Below, piece after piece: positions 35,462 through 44,363 of a DNA stretch of 64,000 nt. The position numbers and the translations under genes were made by a program. The stretch's first letter is position 1. Each line of letters begins with the position of its first letter. The DNA comes from Spirosoma lacussanchae (lineage in GTDB: Bacteria; Bacteroidota; Bacteroidia; Cytophagales; Spirosomataceae), in contig NZ_SWJG01000003.1 in NCBI RefSeq assembly GCF_005870035.1, forward strand, positions 124,001-188,000, read 5' to 3'. The notes under the pieces are model-generated. The model was not told the origin of the DNA, searched no databases, and was given only the letters and a program-made list of their open reading frames with translations.

Positions 35462-37381
35462 ATGATTAGACATTGGGCAGTAAGTAAAGTAGTAGGAGTT
35501 TTTCTTGTCGTAGCTACATGTAGTGAATTAGTGGTTGCCCAGTCATTGCCCGAAGTGCCTGCTGAGATTCGCTTTGGTGGCGCTACCATCTACGTAAGCG
35601 AACCGGTTCGCTACCAGATTCAGCAGGAAATCCGGCAGATCTATGCCAATCGAAGCCAGCTGGAGCAGGATGTTGATGCTCTCCGACAGTTGACTCCGCT
35701 GCTGCAACCGTATCTGGACGATGCCGATCTGGCCGTCGATTTTCGCTACGCGGCCCTGCCCTTTAGCCCTGCCGAACCTGCTTACTGGGCACTATCGCCG
35801 GCGCAGGCCTGGCGGCTAGGCTTGCGCATCGACAACGCTGTCGATACCCGATTACACCCAATGCTGGCTACCGAGGCTGTTGCTACCTACATTAGGCGTC
35901 TGCAGGAGCGGAGTCGGGGCGATGCCGTTCAGCTGCTGCTGCGGTACGTTCGCGCTGCAACCAGCGAGCCCGTTTCTGATAACACTACTACGCTGCTGGT
36001 TGAGCCAGGCAGCCCTCCACTGCTCTGGAAAATTCTGGCCCGGAAGATAGCTATCGAGCATGAGGAGCCCATCTATAAACCAGCGGCTTCGTTTGTCGTT
36101 TATCCGTACCGGAACAGCGGTGGGAAAGCGCTGGCAACCATCGCCAAACAGCTGGAACTCAGGATTGACCGGTTTTCGCCCTACAACAAATGGCTGAAAG
36201 AGCAGACCGTACCCGTGGGCGACGACTATCCGGTGCTGATCCGGCTAACGACCGACGAGTTTCCGCTGGTACGGGCTGCGTCGATGGCGGGGGCGGCCAG
36301 CCAAATGGGGGGGCTCAGAGACGTGGGATTCCCGCTGTTACTCAAAATGCCGTACCGGGAAGAAGGACTGCGGTCGTCGGCCGTTTTCTACAAAATCAAC
36401 GACATGCGGGGCGTTCAGGCCCAACCCTGTGAGAACGCAATCACGCTGGCTTACTACGGCGACCTGTCGGTGAAAAAATTTCTGGATTACAATGAGTTGG
36501 CCGAACAGGACGTAATCTGGCCGGGTCAGGTCTATTACCTGGAGCGAAAGGCAAAGCGGGCCAAAGTACCATTCCATGTTGTACAGAAGAACCAGACCCT
36601 GCGCGATGTGTCGAACATGTATGGAGTGCGGCTGAGCTCGTTATTGCGGTTCAACCGGCTCGAACCCAGGCAACGGGTACGCGCCGGTCGTATTCTGTGG
36701 CTGCAAAAGAAGCGACCCAGTAACCAGCCGGTCGAGTACCAGGCGCTGCCGCTTCCCGAACCGGAGCCAGCCCCCGTTGCCGATACGCTGGTAGCCAAAA
36801 AAGAGCCCGTGCGTGCGGACACAACCGCCCAGCCGCCCGGGTTAGTAGCGCCTACGGTAACGCAGGTACCCCGTAGGCAGCCAGCTGCCGATTCAGCGGG
36901 GGCACCGCGGGTGTCCACACCCATAGCCAGGACACCGACGCCGGTGCCGACCACGATAGCTCCCGTTATCAAACAGCCACAGGACAAGGTTCGGATACAC
37001 GTTGTAAAAGCGGGCCAGACGTACTACAGCATTGCGAAGATGTACAAGGTGACGCCCCAGCAATTGTACTTTTGGAATAACCTCTCCGAAAAGATTCCGC
37101 TCGAGATTGGGCAGGAGCTGGCCGTGGCGGTACCCCCCGCCCGGGGGGCAAGTCCGTCGGTTACGCCACCGGCTCCCCGGCCCGCACCGGAGCGCATCGT
37201 GAATACCTACGTTGTAGAACGGCCTGATAAAGTGACGTACCATGTGGTGAAGCCCGGACAAACGGTGTACCGGGTGGCTCTGATCAATAACGTAACCATC
37301 CCCGATCTCATGCGCTGGAACAACCTGAAGAACTACTCCATAGAAGTAGGCCAGCGGCTCATCATCCGGAAAAAACAATAA
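35462..37381 (+). CDS. LysM protein with degenerate MltD-like transglycosylase domain
   Basis: 639 residues, exported (signal about 1-26, ending VVAQ). Residues about 85-150 align by eye with the SLT domain of MltD-type lytic transglycosylases: DFRYAALPFSP...ALSPAQAWRLGLRIDNAVDTR...TEAVATYIRRLQ. The catalytic Glu expected in the ALQES-type motif reads P (ALPFS), and the QF.TA core is altered. A long middle domain follows, then three LysM repeats (about 360-410, 515-560 and 590-637; HVVxxxQTxxxVxxxY pattern). The domain order is that of MltD, so it probably binds peptidoglycan without cutting it. The Pro/Thr-rich linker lies at about 420-510. Confidence 0.8.
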   Translation: MIRHWAVSKVVGVFLVVATCSELVVAQSLPEVPAEIRFGGATIYVSEPVRYQIQQEIRQIYANRSQLEQDVDALRQLTPLLQPYLDDADLAVDFRYAALPFSPAEPAYWALSPAQAWRLGLRIDNAVDTRLHPMLATEAVATYIRRLQERSRGDAVQLLLRYVRAATSEPVSDNTTTLLVEPGSPPLLWKILARKIAIEHEEPIYKPAASFVVYPYRNSGGKALATIAKQLELRIDRFSPYNKWLKEQTVPVGDDYPVLIRLTTDEFPLVRAASMAGAASQMGGLRDVGFPLLLKMPYREEGLRSSAVFYKINDMRGVQAQPCENAITLAYYGDLSVKKFLDYNELAEQDVIWPGQVYYLERKAKRAKVPFHVVQKNQTLRDVSNMYGVRLSSLLRFNRLEPRQRVRAGRILWLQKKRPSNQPVEYQALPLPEPEPAPVADTLVAKKEPVRADTTAQPPGLVAPTVTQVPRRQPAADSAGAPRVSTPIARTPTPVPTTIAPVIKQPQDKVRIHVVKAGQTYYSIAKMYKVTPQQLYFWNNLSEKIPLEIGQELAVAVPPARGASPSVTPPAPRPAPERIVNTYVVERPDKVTYHVVKPGQTVYRVALINNVTIPDLMRWNNLKNYSIEVGQRLIIRKKQ

Positions 37382-37394
37382 TACGCTGGCATAC

Positions 37395-37447
37395 GGAAGG
37401 CGGATCGCTGGGTCGGGTGCATCACCCGACCCAGCGATCCGCCTTCC
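37395..37447. terminator. 25-bp perfect bidirectional terminator
   Basis: Arms 37395-37419 and 37423-37447 are complementary over 25 bases around a 3-base CAT loop. It lies between the convergent LysM and thiolase genes, 14 bases after one stop and 42 after the other. T runs are short. Confidence 0.8.
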
Positions 37448-37488
37448 ATAAAATTCGTCTCCAATGTGTATACCGCGGTTGGGCCGGC

Positions 37489-38667
37489 TTAGTTAAGTCG
37501 CTCAAAAATGCCGGCCACACCCTGTCCGCCACCCACACAGGCCGAAACCATGCCGTAGGTCTGATCCTGCCGACGCATCTCATTCAGTAGCTGCACAGAC
37601 AGTCGGGCTCCGGTTGAGCCAAGGGCATGGCCGAGCGCAATGGCCCCTCCATTTGGATTGATCCGGCTGCGGTCGAGGTCAAGCTCCTGAATAACGGCCA
37701 GCGACTGAGCTGCGAAGGCTTCGTTCAACTCGATCAGTTCAATGTCGTCCTGCTTGAGCCCGGCTTTTTTCAGCGCAATAGGAATAGCGGCTACCGGACC
37801 GATACCCATAATTTTTGGTTCGACCCCGGCCGATGCGTACGACATCATGCGCGCAACCGGTTTTAGCCCCAGTTCATTTACCAGCTTTTCGGACATGACC
37901 AGTACGAAAGCGGCTCCGTCGGAGGTTTGCGAAGAATTGCCAGCCGTAACAGACCCACCAGCCGCGAAGACGGGCTTTAGCTTGGCCAGCCCTTCGGCAC
38001 TGGTGTCTTTACGGGGACCTTCGTCCTGCGCTACCGTCCACTCACGGGTCTTCTTTTTGTTACTGTCCGCGTCGAAATAAGTTTCGCTGACCTTGATGGG
38101 TACGATCTCATCGGTGAATTTGCCAGCGGCCTGAGCTGCCAGCGCTTTCTGGTGCGACTCATAAGCAAATTCGTCCTGAGCGTCGCGGCTGATGCCAAAT
38201 TGCTGCGCAACCTGCTCAGCCGTCAGGCCCATGCCAATATAGTAATCAGGGTTCTGTTTGGCTATTTCGTAGTTGAGGGCGGTTTTCCAGCCCATCACCG
38301 GCACCAGCGACATTGACTCCGTACCCCCCGCAATGATGCAGTCGGCCAGACCCGCGTGGATCTTGGCGGAAGCAATCGCGATGGCCTCCAGCCCCGAACC
38401 GCAATAGCGGTTTATCGTAAAGCCGGGTACACTTTTGGGTAACGACAGGAGCGCAATGTACCGCGCAATCTGCATGCCCTGCTCGGCTTCCGGTACGGCA
38501 TTACCAACGATAAGGTCTTCTACGCGGGCCGGATCCAGATTGGGGACCTGGCTCAGCAAATGTTTGATAACCTCAGCCGCCATGTCGTCGGGGCGAGTTA
38601 AGCGGAGACCACCACGCGGAGCTTTGCCCACAGCTGTGCGATATCCGGCAACAATGTATGCGTCCAT
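37489..38667 (-). CDS. Acetyl-CoA C-acyltransferase (thiolase)
   Basis: 392 residues. It cleaves 3-ketoacyl-CoA to acetyl-CoA in the last step of beta-oxidation. The nucleophile Cys lies in FTINRYCGSGLEAIAIA. The second site is in NPNGGAIALGHALGSTGARL, and the C-terminal catalytic Cys is in MVSACVGGGQGVAGIFERL. NEAFAAQSLAV is also standard. Whether the main role is degradation or synthesis of acetoacetyl-CoA cannot be read from the sequence, but an operator shared with the acyl-CoA dehydrogenase gene favours fatty-acid breakdown. Confidence 0.94.
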   Translation of the reverse strand: MDAYIVAGYRTAVGKAPRGGLRLTRPDDMAAEVIKHLLSQVPNLDPARVEDLIVGNAVPEAEQGMQIARYIALLSLPKSVPGFTINRYCGSGLEAIAIASAKIHAGLADCIIAGGTESMSLVPVMGWKTALNYEIAKQNPDYYIGMGLTAEQVAQQFGISRDAQDEFAYESHQKALAAQAAGKFTDEIVPIKVSETYFDADSNKKKTREWTVAQDEGPRKDTSAEGLAKLKPVFAAGGSVTAGNSSQTSDGAAFVLVMSEKLVNELGLKPVARMMSYASAGVEPKIMGIGPVAAIPIALKKAGLKQDDIELIELNEAFAAQSLAVIQELDLDRSRINPNGGAIALGHALGSTGARLSVQLLNEMRRQDQTYGMVSACVGGGQGVAGIFERLN

Positions 38668-38751
38668 GTTTGTCTAGATTACTGGTTAAGCAGGCATCTA
38701 GTCTATTAACTAATTGCCTGGGGGAATAATTACAAACCTACATAAAATTGT

Positions 38752-38763
38752 TATGCAAGCATA
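38752..38763. promoter_or_regulatory. Operator site 3, TATGC-AA-GCATA
   Basis: Same 12-base dyad as at 35204 and 35251, here 84 bases upstream of the thiolase start and again flanked by a T on the 5' side and C on the 3' side. Confidence 0.65.
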
Positions 38764-38814
38764 CGGTTTAGGCCAGGTTTCGATCAGGCGCCGATCTGAT
38801 GGCGTAGCGGGTAC

Positions 38815-38844
38815 AAAAAAAGCCACTCCCTGAAGAGTGGCTTT
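38815..38844 (-). terminator. Terminator of the nuo operon
   Basis: A 10-bp stem AAAGCCACTC/GAGTGGCTTT (38819-38828 and 38835-38844) is followed on the minus strand by a T run. It starts 24 bases after the nuoJ stop. Confidence 0.88.
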
Positions 38845-38868
38845 AGCGCTTATGAAAGGCGTAATCGT

Positions 38869-39423
38869 TTAGAAATGGCGGTCGCCAGCTTCGCGTTTGC
38901 CCAGCATAACGGCGCCGACCATAGCCACCAGAAACAGCACTGACGCCAGCTCAAAGGGCAAAATATAGTCGCTGTAGAGCAGGTTACCGAGATTCTCGAC
39001 CAGACCCGTTTTGGCGTCGAAGGTGGTAGCGTTCACGACCGGCACCTGTGCACTCTTGGCTCTGAAGATGGTAATGAGCATGACCATGAGTATGCCACCT
39101 ACCACAACGGACGCCATTTTGGTCAGATTCGTTTTCGATTCTTCGTCTTCCTTCCGCAGATTCAAAAACATAATCGTAAACAGGAACAGAACCATGATAG
39201 CCCCGGCGTATACGATGATGTTGACGGCTGCCAGAAACTGAGCATTCAGCAGAATGTAATGCCCCGACAGACAAAAGAACGTTGCAATCAGTCCCAGTAC
39301 GCTGTAGATCGGGTTACGGGCCGTAACCACGCTGATGGCACTCAACAGGGTCAGGGCGGTCAACGCCAGAAACAGGTAGCCTGTTGGCGTAAGTGTCTTG
39401 AAAAAAGTAATAGTCTCAGTCAT
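38869..39423 (-). CDS. nuoJ: NADH-quinone oxidoreductase subunit J
   Basis: 184 residues with five hydrophobic helices, the membrane subunit J of complex I. NPIYSVLGLIATFFCLSGHYILLNAQFLAAVNIIVYAGAIMVLFLFTIMFLNL is the conserved core and the C-terminus (EREAGDRHF-like tail, here MLGKREAGDRHF) is short. It is the last gene of the cluster: a terminator follows, so nuoK to nuoN are elsewhere. Confidence 0.94.
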   Translation of the reverse strand: MTETITFFKTLTPTGYLFLALTALTLLSAISVVTARNPIYSVLGLIATFFCLSGHYILLNAQFLAAVNIIVYAGAIMVLFLFTIMFLNLRKEDEESKTNLTKMASVVVGGILMVMLITIFRAKSAQVPVVNATTFDAKTGLVENLGNLLYSDYILPFELASVLFLVAMVGAVMLGKREAGDRHF

Positions 39424-39467
39424 GGACGTGTAATCGTTAATGGTCGGAGATTGTCATCGAAGATCGT

Positions 39468-39511
39468 CATGCGTAGCCTGTTTTTCTGTTAGCACAACCA
39501 GGCTACGCATG
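39468..39511. repeat. Hairpin between nuoI and nuoJ
   Basis: The 13-bp perfect arms CATGCGTAGCCTG / CAGGCTACGCATG (39468-39480 and 39499-39511) have an 18-base loop. No T run follows on the minus strand, so mRNA processing or stabilisation is more likely than termination. Confidence 0.65.
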
Positions 39512-39528
39512 ATTCTCGCAGACAAACG

Positions 39529-40095
39529 CTAGGTAGCGGCCCGGGTCAGGCTCGGCTCGGTTGGGGTGGCCTGTACTTCTGAGCTGGCAATACGAACGTA
39601 TCGATCATCCATTTTCTCGACCAGCCGATCTTTACCGTAGATAACTTCGTCACGCTCCTGAAAAACCGGCACCATACGATCGTGCCGCAGGTAAACGGCT
39701 TGTTTGGGGCAGGCTTCTTCGCAGAGGCCGCAGAAGATGCAGCGCAGCATGTTGATCTCGTAGACGGCCGCGTACTTTTCTTCCCGGTACAGCGACTCTT
39801 CGCCTTTTTTGCGCTCAGCAGCTACCATCGAAATGGCTTCGGCCGGGCAGGCTACCGCGCAGAGCCCACAGGCAGTGCAGCGTTCGCGCCCCTGCTCATC
39901 GCGCTTCAGCACGTGGTGACCCCGGTAAATGGGGCCAAGGTACTTCTTGACCTCTGGGTATTGTATGGTCGGCTTTTTGCGAAAGAAGTGCCGGATCGTG
40001 ATGGCCAGCCCGCCAATAACGGCCGGTAGGTACATCTTTTCCGCCAGCGTCATTTCCTTATTGCTGACTTGTTTTGAGCGATTCGTGAGTTGCAT
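39529..40095 (-). CDS. nuoI: NADH-quinone oxidoreductase subunit I
   Basis: 188 residues. It carries the two 4Fe-4S clusters N6a/N6b in CTACGLCAVACPAEAI and CIFCGLCEEACPKQAV. Residues about 22-40 form a membrane-anchoring hydrophobic stretch. It links the peripheral arm to the membrane arm. Confidence 0.96.
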   Translation of the reverse strand: MQLTNRSKQVSNKEMTLAEKMYLPAVIGGLAITIRHFFRKKPTIQYPEVKKYLGPIYRGHHVLKRDEQGRERCTACGLCAVACPAEAISMVAAERKKGEESLYREEKYAAVYEINMLRCIFCGLCEEACPKQAVYLRHDRMVPVFQERDEVIYGKDRLVEKMDDRYVRIASSEVQATPTEPSLTRAAT

Positions 40096-40098
40096 CGT

Positions 40099-41268
40099 TT
40101 AAACTGTTTGTTGTGGTACAACAGTCCGTTTGGGAGCGCGGGCAGAAGACATCACCGCCAGCACGATCATGACAATGGCAATAAGCCAGGTCGAGTATTT
40201 GAAGTTGAACAGCAGACCGGCGCCCGTGATGACCACGTTCAGAATCGACAGCGGAATAAAGGTTTTCCAGCCCAGATTCATCAGCTGGTCGTAGCGGAAA
40301 CGCGGCAGCGTCCACCGAACCCACATGAAGAAGAAAATAAAGAAGAAAATCTTGCCGAAGAATACCACGACGCCAATCAGGGTAGCCACGTTATGACCTG
40401 CTACCGCGCCCAGCGAGTTTTCGAGCGCTCCGCTAACCAGATCCATGAACGGATAGTGGAAACCACCAAAATACAGGGCCGAGATAAAGGCCGACGATAC
40501 GAACATGTTAATGTACTCCGCGAACAGGTAGAAACCCAGTTTCATGGAGCTGTATTCGGTATGGTAGCCGCCTACCAGCTCGGTTTCGCACTCGGGTAGG
40601 TCGAACGGTGTCCGGTTACACTCGGCAAAGGCGCAGGTCAGGAAAATAATGAACCCCAGTGGCTGCGTAAACACATTCCACTCGAAGAAGGACGCCTGCT
40701 CATCGATAATGGCCCGCAGCGACAGCGAACCCGTCATCATCAGGATGGCGATCAGCGACAGACCCAGCGCAATTTCATAGCTGATATTCTGCGAAGCCGC
40801 CCGGATAGCGCCCAGCAGGGAGAATTTGTTGTTCGAGGCCCAGCCACCGACCATGATGCCATACACGCCCAGCGATACAACCCCGAAGATGTACAGCACA
40901 CCGATGTTGATTTCTATGGCCTGTACCGCTACTTCATAGTTCTTGCTATCCCAGCTGAACCGGATCGTATCGCCAAACGGAATAACCGCGCTCGACATCA
41001 GAGCCGTCAGAATAGCCAGACAGGGACCCAGAATAAACAGCCACTTGCTGGCCTGCGAAGGAATAAAGTCTTCTTTGAAGAACATTTTACCGGCATCGGC
41101 AACCGGTTGCAGCAACCCCCACGGCCCTGCCCGGTTCGGTCCGATCCGATCCTGCAGAAATGCCGCTACCTTGCGCTCGGCATACGTCGAGTACATGGCA
41201 ATGAGGAGCGTTATCCCAAATACGACCAGGATAATAATCCCTTTGGTCGATAATATGGTTAAATCCAT
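40099..41268 (-). CDS. nuoH: NADH-quinone oxidoreductase subunit H
   Basis: 389 residues with eight or more hydrophobic helices. ERKVAAFLQDRIGPNRAGPWGLLQPVADAGKMFFKED is the invariant loop contacting the quinone site. NRTPFDLPECETELVGGYHTEYSSMKLG is likewise family-specific. It sits 3 bases before nuoI. Confidence 0.96.
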   Translation of the reverse strand: MDLTILSTKGIIILVVFGITLLIAMYSTYAERKVAAFLQDRIGPNRAGPWGLLQPVADAGKMFFKEDFIPSQASKWLFILGPCLAILTALMSSAVIPFGDTIRFSWDSKNYEVAVQAIEINIGVLYIFGVVSLGVYGIMVGGWASNNKFSLLGAIRAASQNISYEIALGLSLIAILMMTGSLSLRAIIDEQASFFEWNVFTQPLGFIIFLTCAFAECNRTPFDLPECETELVGGYHTEYSSMKLGFYLFAEYINMFVSSAFISALYFGGFHYPFMDLVSGALENSLGAVAGHNVATLIGVVVFFGKIFFFIFFFMWVRWTLPRFRYDQLMNLGWKTFIPLSILNVVITGAGLLFNFKYSTWLIAIVMIVLAVMSSARAPKRTVVPQQTV

Positions 41269-41360
41269 GTTTAGTAGGTTTCAATGGTTGGTTTACGTGT
41301 CGGCTCGGTTCGTACGGAAGGCCACACCCGCAATCCCAATCTGGTTAGTTTTCTGACAGA

Positions 41361-42434
41361 TTAGCTCTCTGCGGATGGCAGCTTGGCGAAACGCTCGGGC
41401 GGCAGTTGCTGAATGCTCAGCTGCGTAGTGTCGCGCTCGTCGTGGATCGGTTTGTATTCGGCGGCTGCCAGACGCTGGCCAAAGCTGGGTTTGATGGCAT
41501 CGGCGCGGTACTTGTTGGCCGAAATCACCGACGCCCGCGATACCTTCGTTGGGCCTTCAATGGTCCAGTCGCTGGTTTTCTTGGTTTCGAACCGGCAGGT
41601 GTTGCAGATGAACTCGGTTACTTCGCTCCACTCGTTTTTGCGGGCCGTTACCCGAATTACCTCGTCGCCCCGGTACCAGAGCGTCACCTTACCCGAACAG
41701 GTTGGGCAATCGCGGTGGGCGTCAACGGGCTTCGTGAACCAAACCCGATTCTTGAACCGGTACGTTTTATCGGTCAGCGCTCCTACCGGACAAACGTCGA
41801 TCACGTTGCCGGAGAAGTCGTTGTCGATGGCTTTTTCAATATAGGTGCTGATTTCCGACGCGTCGCCCCGGTTCAGTACCCCGTGTACGCGCTTGTTGGT
41901 AATCTGATCGGCTGTATAGACGCAGCGATAGCACAGGATGCAGCGCGTCATGTGCAGCTGGATATACGGACCCAGATCGTTTTTCTCGAACGTCCGCCGG
42001 TCTTCTTCGTAGCGGGTGGTTGCCTTGCCGTGGTCGAACGCAAAGTTCTGCAGGTCGCATTCGCCTGCCTGATCGCAAACCGGGCAGTCGAGTGGGTGGT
42101 TCAGCAGCAGAAACTCGACAACCCCATTCCGGGCATCAATGACCTGCGGGTTGGTTGTATTTTCGACAACCATACCATCCTGAACGGGGGTCAGGCAGGA
42201 AGCTACGAGTTTGGGCATTGGCCGCGGATCTTTCTCCGAGCCGGCCGCCACCCGTACCAGACAGGCCCGGCACTTACCACCACTCCCTTTCAGCGGCTGG
42301 TAATAGCACATGGCGGGGGGCGCTACTTCCGGGCCGATTTTGCGGGCGGCCTGTAATATCGTTGTTCCCGGCTCTACCTCGACCTGAATACCGTCGATGG
42401 TAACTCTCAGCAGTTGCGGCTTTGTTTCTTCCAT
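41361..42434 (-). CDS. nuoG: Short NADH-quinone oxidoreductase subunit G (Fe-S part only)
   Basis: 357 residues from the ATG at 42434 (MEETKPQLLRVTIDG). It has a 2Fe-2S plant-type ferredoxin domain (CYYQ...GGKCRAC), the HxxxCxxCxxxxxC site (HPLDCPVCDQAGEC), and a 4Fe-4S motif (CILCYRCVY with VCPVGAL). A further Cys-rich part follows (CPTCSGKVTLW and FICNTCRFETKK). The large molybdopterin-type domain that makes usual NuoG about 700-900 residues is absent, which is known in several Bacteroidota. It lies 65 bases after nuoF across two small hairpins. Confidence 0.93.
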   Translation of the reverse strand: MEETKPQLLRVTIDGIQVEVEPGTTILQAARKIGPEVAPPAMCYYQPLKGSGGKCRACLVRVAAGSEKDPRPMPKLVASCLTPVQDGMVVENTTNPQVIDARNGVVEFLLLNHPLDCPVCDQAGECDLQNFAFDHGKATTRYEEDRRTFEKNDLGPYIQLHMTRCILCYRCVYTADQITNKRVHGVLNRGDASEISTYIEKAIDNDFSGNVIDVCPVGALTDKTYRFKNRVWFTKPVDAHRDCPTCSGKVTLWYRGDEVIRVTARKNEWSEVTEFICNTCRFETKKTSDWTIEGPTKVSRASVISANKYRADAIKPSFGQRLAAAEYKPIHDERDTTQLSIQQLPPERFAKLPSAES

Positions 42435-42499
42435 GTATCGTAATGCGGCTTTGAAGCCGCCGGTCAATCAGTACAGTACGGCTTTTCTGCCGTATTCGT

Positions 42500-43840
42500 T
42501 TAAACTAAGGCCAGGTCTCCGCGATAAACGGCACCCGGCTGGGTGGCCTCCTGCGGGTTGGTGATATGCCACATAAATTCATCACGGAAGTGGCGGATAG
42601 CACTGGCTACTGGCCAGGCTGCTGCATCGCCGAGGGGGCAGATCGTATTGCCTTCGATCTTTTTGGCTACGTCGACCAGCAGGTCGATGTCGTGCTGGTG
42701 GCCGTGACCGTGTTCGATCCGGTGCAACACCTTCTCCATCCAGCCGGTGCCTTCGCGGCAGGGGCTGCACTGACCACACGACTCGTGATGGTAGAACCGG
42801 GAGAAATTCCAGGTGTTACGCACGATACAGGACGTTTCGTCGAACACGATGAAGCCGCCCGAGCCCAGCATAGTACCCGTAGCAAACCCACCGTCCGACA
42901 GCGATTCATACGACATCAGTCGTTTTTCGCCGTTGGCCAGGGTCAGCGCGAGGTTAGCGGGCAGAATCGGCACTGATGAGCCACCCGCAACGAGGGCTTT
43001 AAACTTATGGCCCGGCCGGATGCCGCCACACCATTCGTCGGCATAGATAAAGTCTTCGACCGGAACGCCCAGCTCGATTTCGTACACGCCCGGCTTGTTG
43101 ATATGACCCGAGGCCGAAATTAGTTTGGTGCCCGTGCTGCGGCCAATGCCGATACCGGCATAGGCGTCGCCCCCGTTGTTGACGATCCAGGCGGTGGTAG
43201 CAATCGACTCTACGTTGTTAACCACCGTTGGACACTGATACAGGCCTTTTACGGCCGGGAAGGGCGGTTTGTTGCGCGGGTTGCCCCGTTTGCCTTCGAG
43301 CGATTCGAGCAGGGCGGTCTCTTCGCCACAGATGTAAGCGCCACCACCGGGCTGAACAACCAGCTCAAGGTCATAGCCACTACCCAAAATATTTTTACCT
43401 AGAAATCCCTTCGCTTTTGCTTCGGCGATGGCTTTCTCGAGGATATGAATCACGTACATCAGCTCCCCGCGTACGTAGATGAACGATTTGTTGGCCCCGA
43501 GCGCAAACGACGAAATGATCATTCCCTCGATGAGCAGGTGCGGGATGTTCTTCATCAGGTAGTGATCCTTAAAGGTACCCGGCTCCGACTCGTCGGCGTT
43601 ACAAACGAGATAACGCGGAACGCCTTCCGGCTTAGCCAGAAAACTCCACTTCATACCCATTGGGAAGCCTGCACCGCCCCGACCCCGAACGCCCGCCTTT
43701 TTCACTTCTTCGACAACAGCCTCCGGTGTCATCGTCTTCAGCGCTTTTTCAACGGCCGTATAGCCGCCCTGCTTCCGGTATACATCGAAAGTTTCGATGC
43801 CGGGAACGTTGATATGTTCAGTTAATATCTTGGTAGCCAT
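42500..43840 (-). CDS. nuoF: NADH-quinone oxidoreductase subunit F
   Basis: 446 residues. It binds NADH and FMN and the 4Fe-4S cluster N3. GRGGAGFPMGMKWSFL and NADESEPGTFKDHYLM (FMN/NADH sites) are present, with the cluster motif SCGQCSPCREGTGW. It is 9 bases downstream of nuoE. Confidence 0.97.
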   Translation of the reverse strand: MATKILTEHINVPGIETFDVYRKQGGYTAVEKALKTMTPEAVVEEVKKAGVRGRGGAGFPMGMKWSFLAKPEGVPRYLVCNADESEPGTFKDHYLMKNIPHLLIEGMIISSFALGANKSFIYVRGELMYVIHILEKAIAEAKAKGFLGKNILGSGYDLELVVQPGGGAYICGEETALLESLEGKRGNPRNKPPFPAVKGLYQCPTVVNNVESIATTAWIVNNGGDAYAGIGIGRSTGTKLISASGHINKPGVYEIELGVPVEDFIYADEWCGGIRPGHKFKALVAGGSSVPILPANLALTLANGEKRLMSYESLSDGGFATGTMLGSGGFIVFDETSCIVRNTWNFSRFYHHESCGQCSPCREGTGWMEKVLHRIEHGHGHQHDIDLLVDVAKKIEGNTICPLGDAAAWPVASAIRHFRDEFMWHITNPQEATQPGAVYRGDLALV

Positions 43841-43849
43841 GTGTGGGTT

Positions 43850-44350
43850 TTATTTCGACAGTTCGTCAATGATTTCGTCCACGCGCTCGTTGGTCAGGTG
43901 CATGTAATATTTTTCCCGGATCTGGAAGACCGGCCCCATGCCACAGGCCGCCAGACATTCTACTTCTTTCAGGGTAAACTGCCCGTCGACAGTAGTCTGA
44001 CCGGTATCGATGCCCAGCCGTTGCTTCAGGTGAGCGTAGACCTCTTCGCCCCCCATCAGGCAGCATGGCCCCGTCCGGCAGTATTCGATTACGTGCTTGC
44101 CAACCGGCTGGAGGTGGTACATCGTATAGAACGACGCAACCTCGTACACTTCGATGGGTTCGATGTTGAGCAGACTCGCCACGTAATCCATACCTTCGGG
44201 GCTGGTCCAGCCTTCCTGCTCCTGCAGCAGATGCAGTAGGGGAAGCAGCGCTGATTTTTGTTTTCCTTCGGGATAACGGGCAATGATTTCCTGCACCTTG
44301 GCCAGCCGCTCCGGTGTGAATTGTATGGTGGGTTTGCTCTCGGTTGTCAT
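43850..44350 (-). CDS. nuoE: NADH-quinone oxidoreductase subunit E
   Basis: 166 residues, thioredoxin-like fold holding the 2Fe-2S cluster N1a. Its ligands are visible in EYCRTGPCCLMGGEEVY and CLAACGMGPVFQI. The N-terminal helices (LLPLLHLLQEQEGW) are typical. Confidence 0.96.
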   Translation of the reverse strand: MTTESKPTIQFTPERLAKVQEIIARYPEGKQKSALLPLLHLLQEQEGWTSPEGMDYVASLLNIEPIEVYEVASFYTMYHLQPVGKHVIEYCRTGPCCLMGGEEVYAHLKQRLGIDTGQTTVDGQFTLKEVECLAACGMGPVFQIREKYYMHLTNERVDEIIDELSK

Positions 44351-44363
44351 AGGTATCCGTAAA

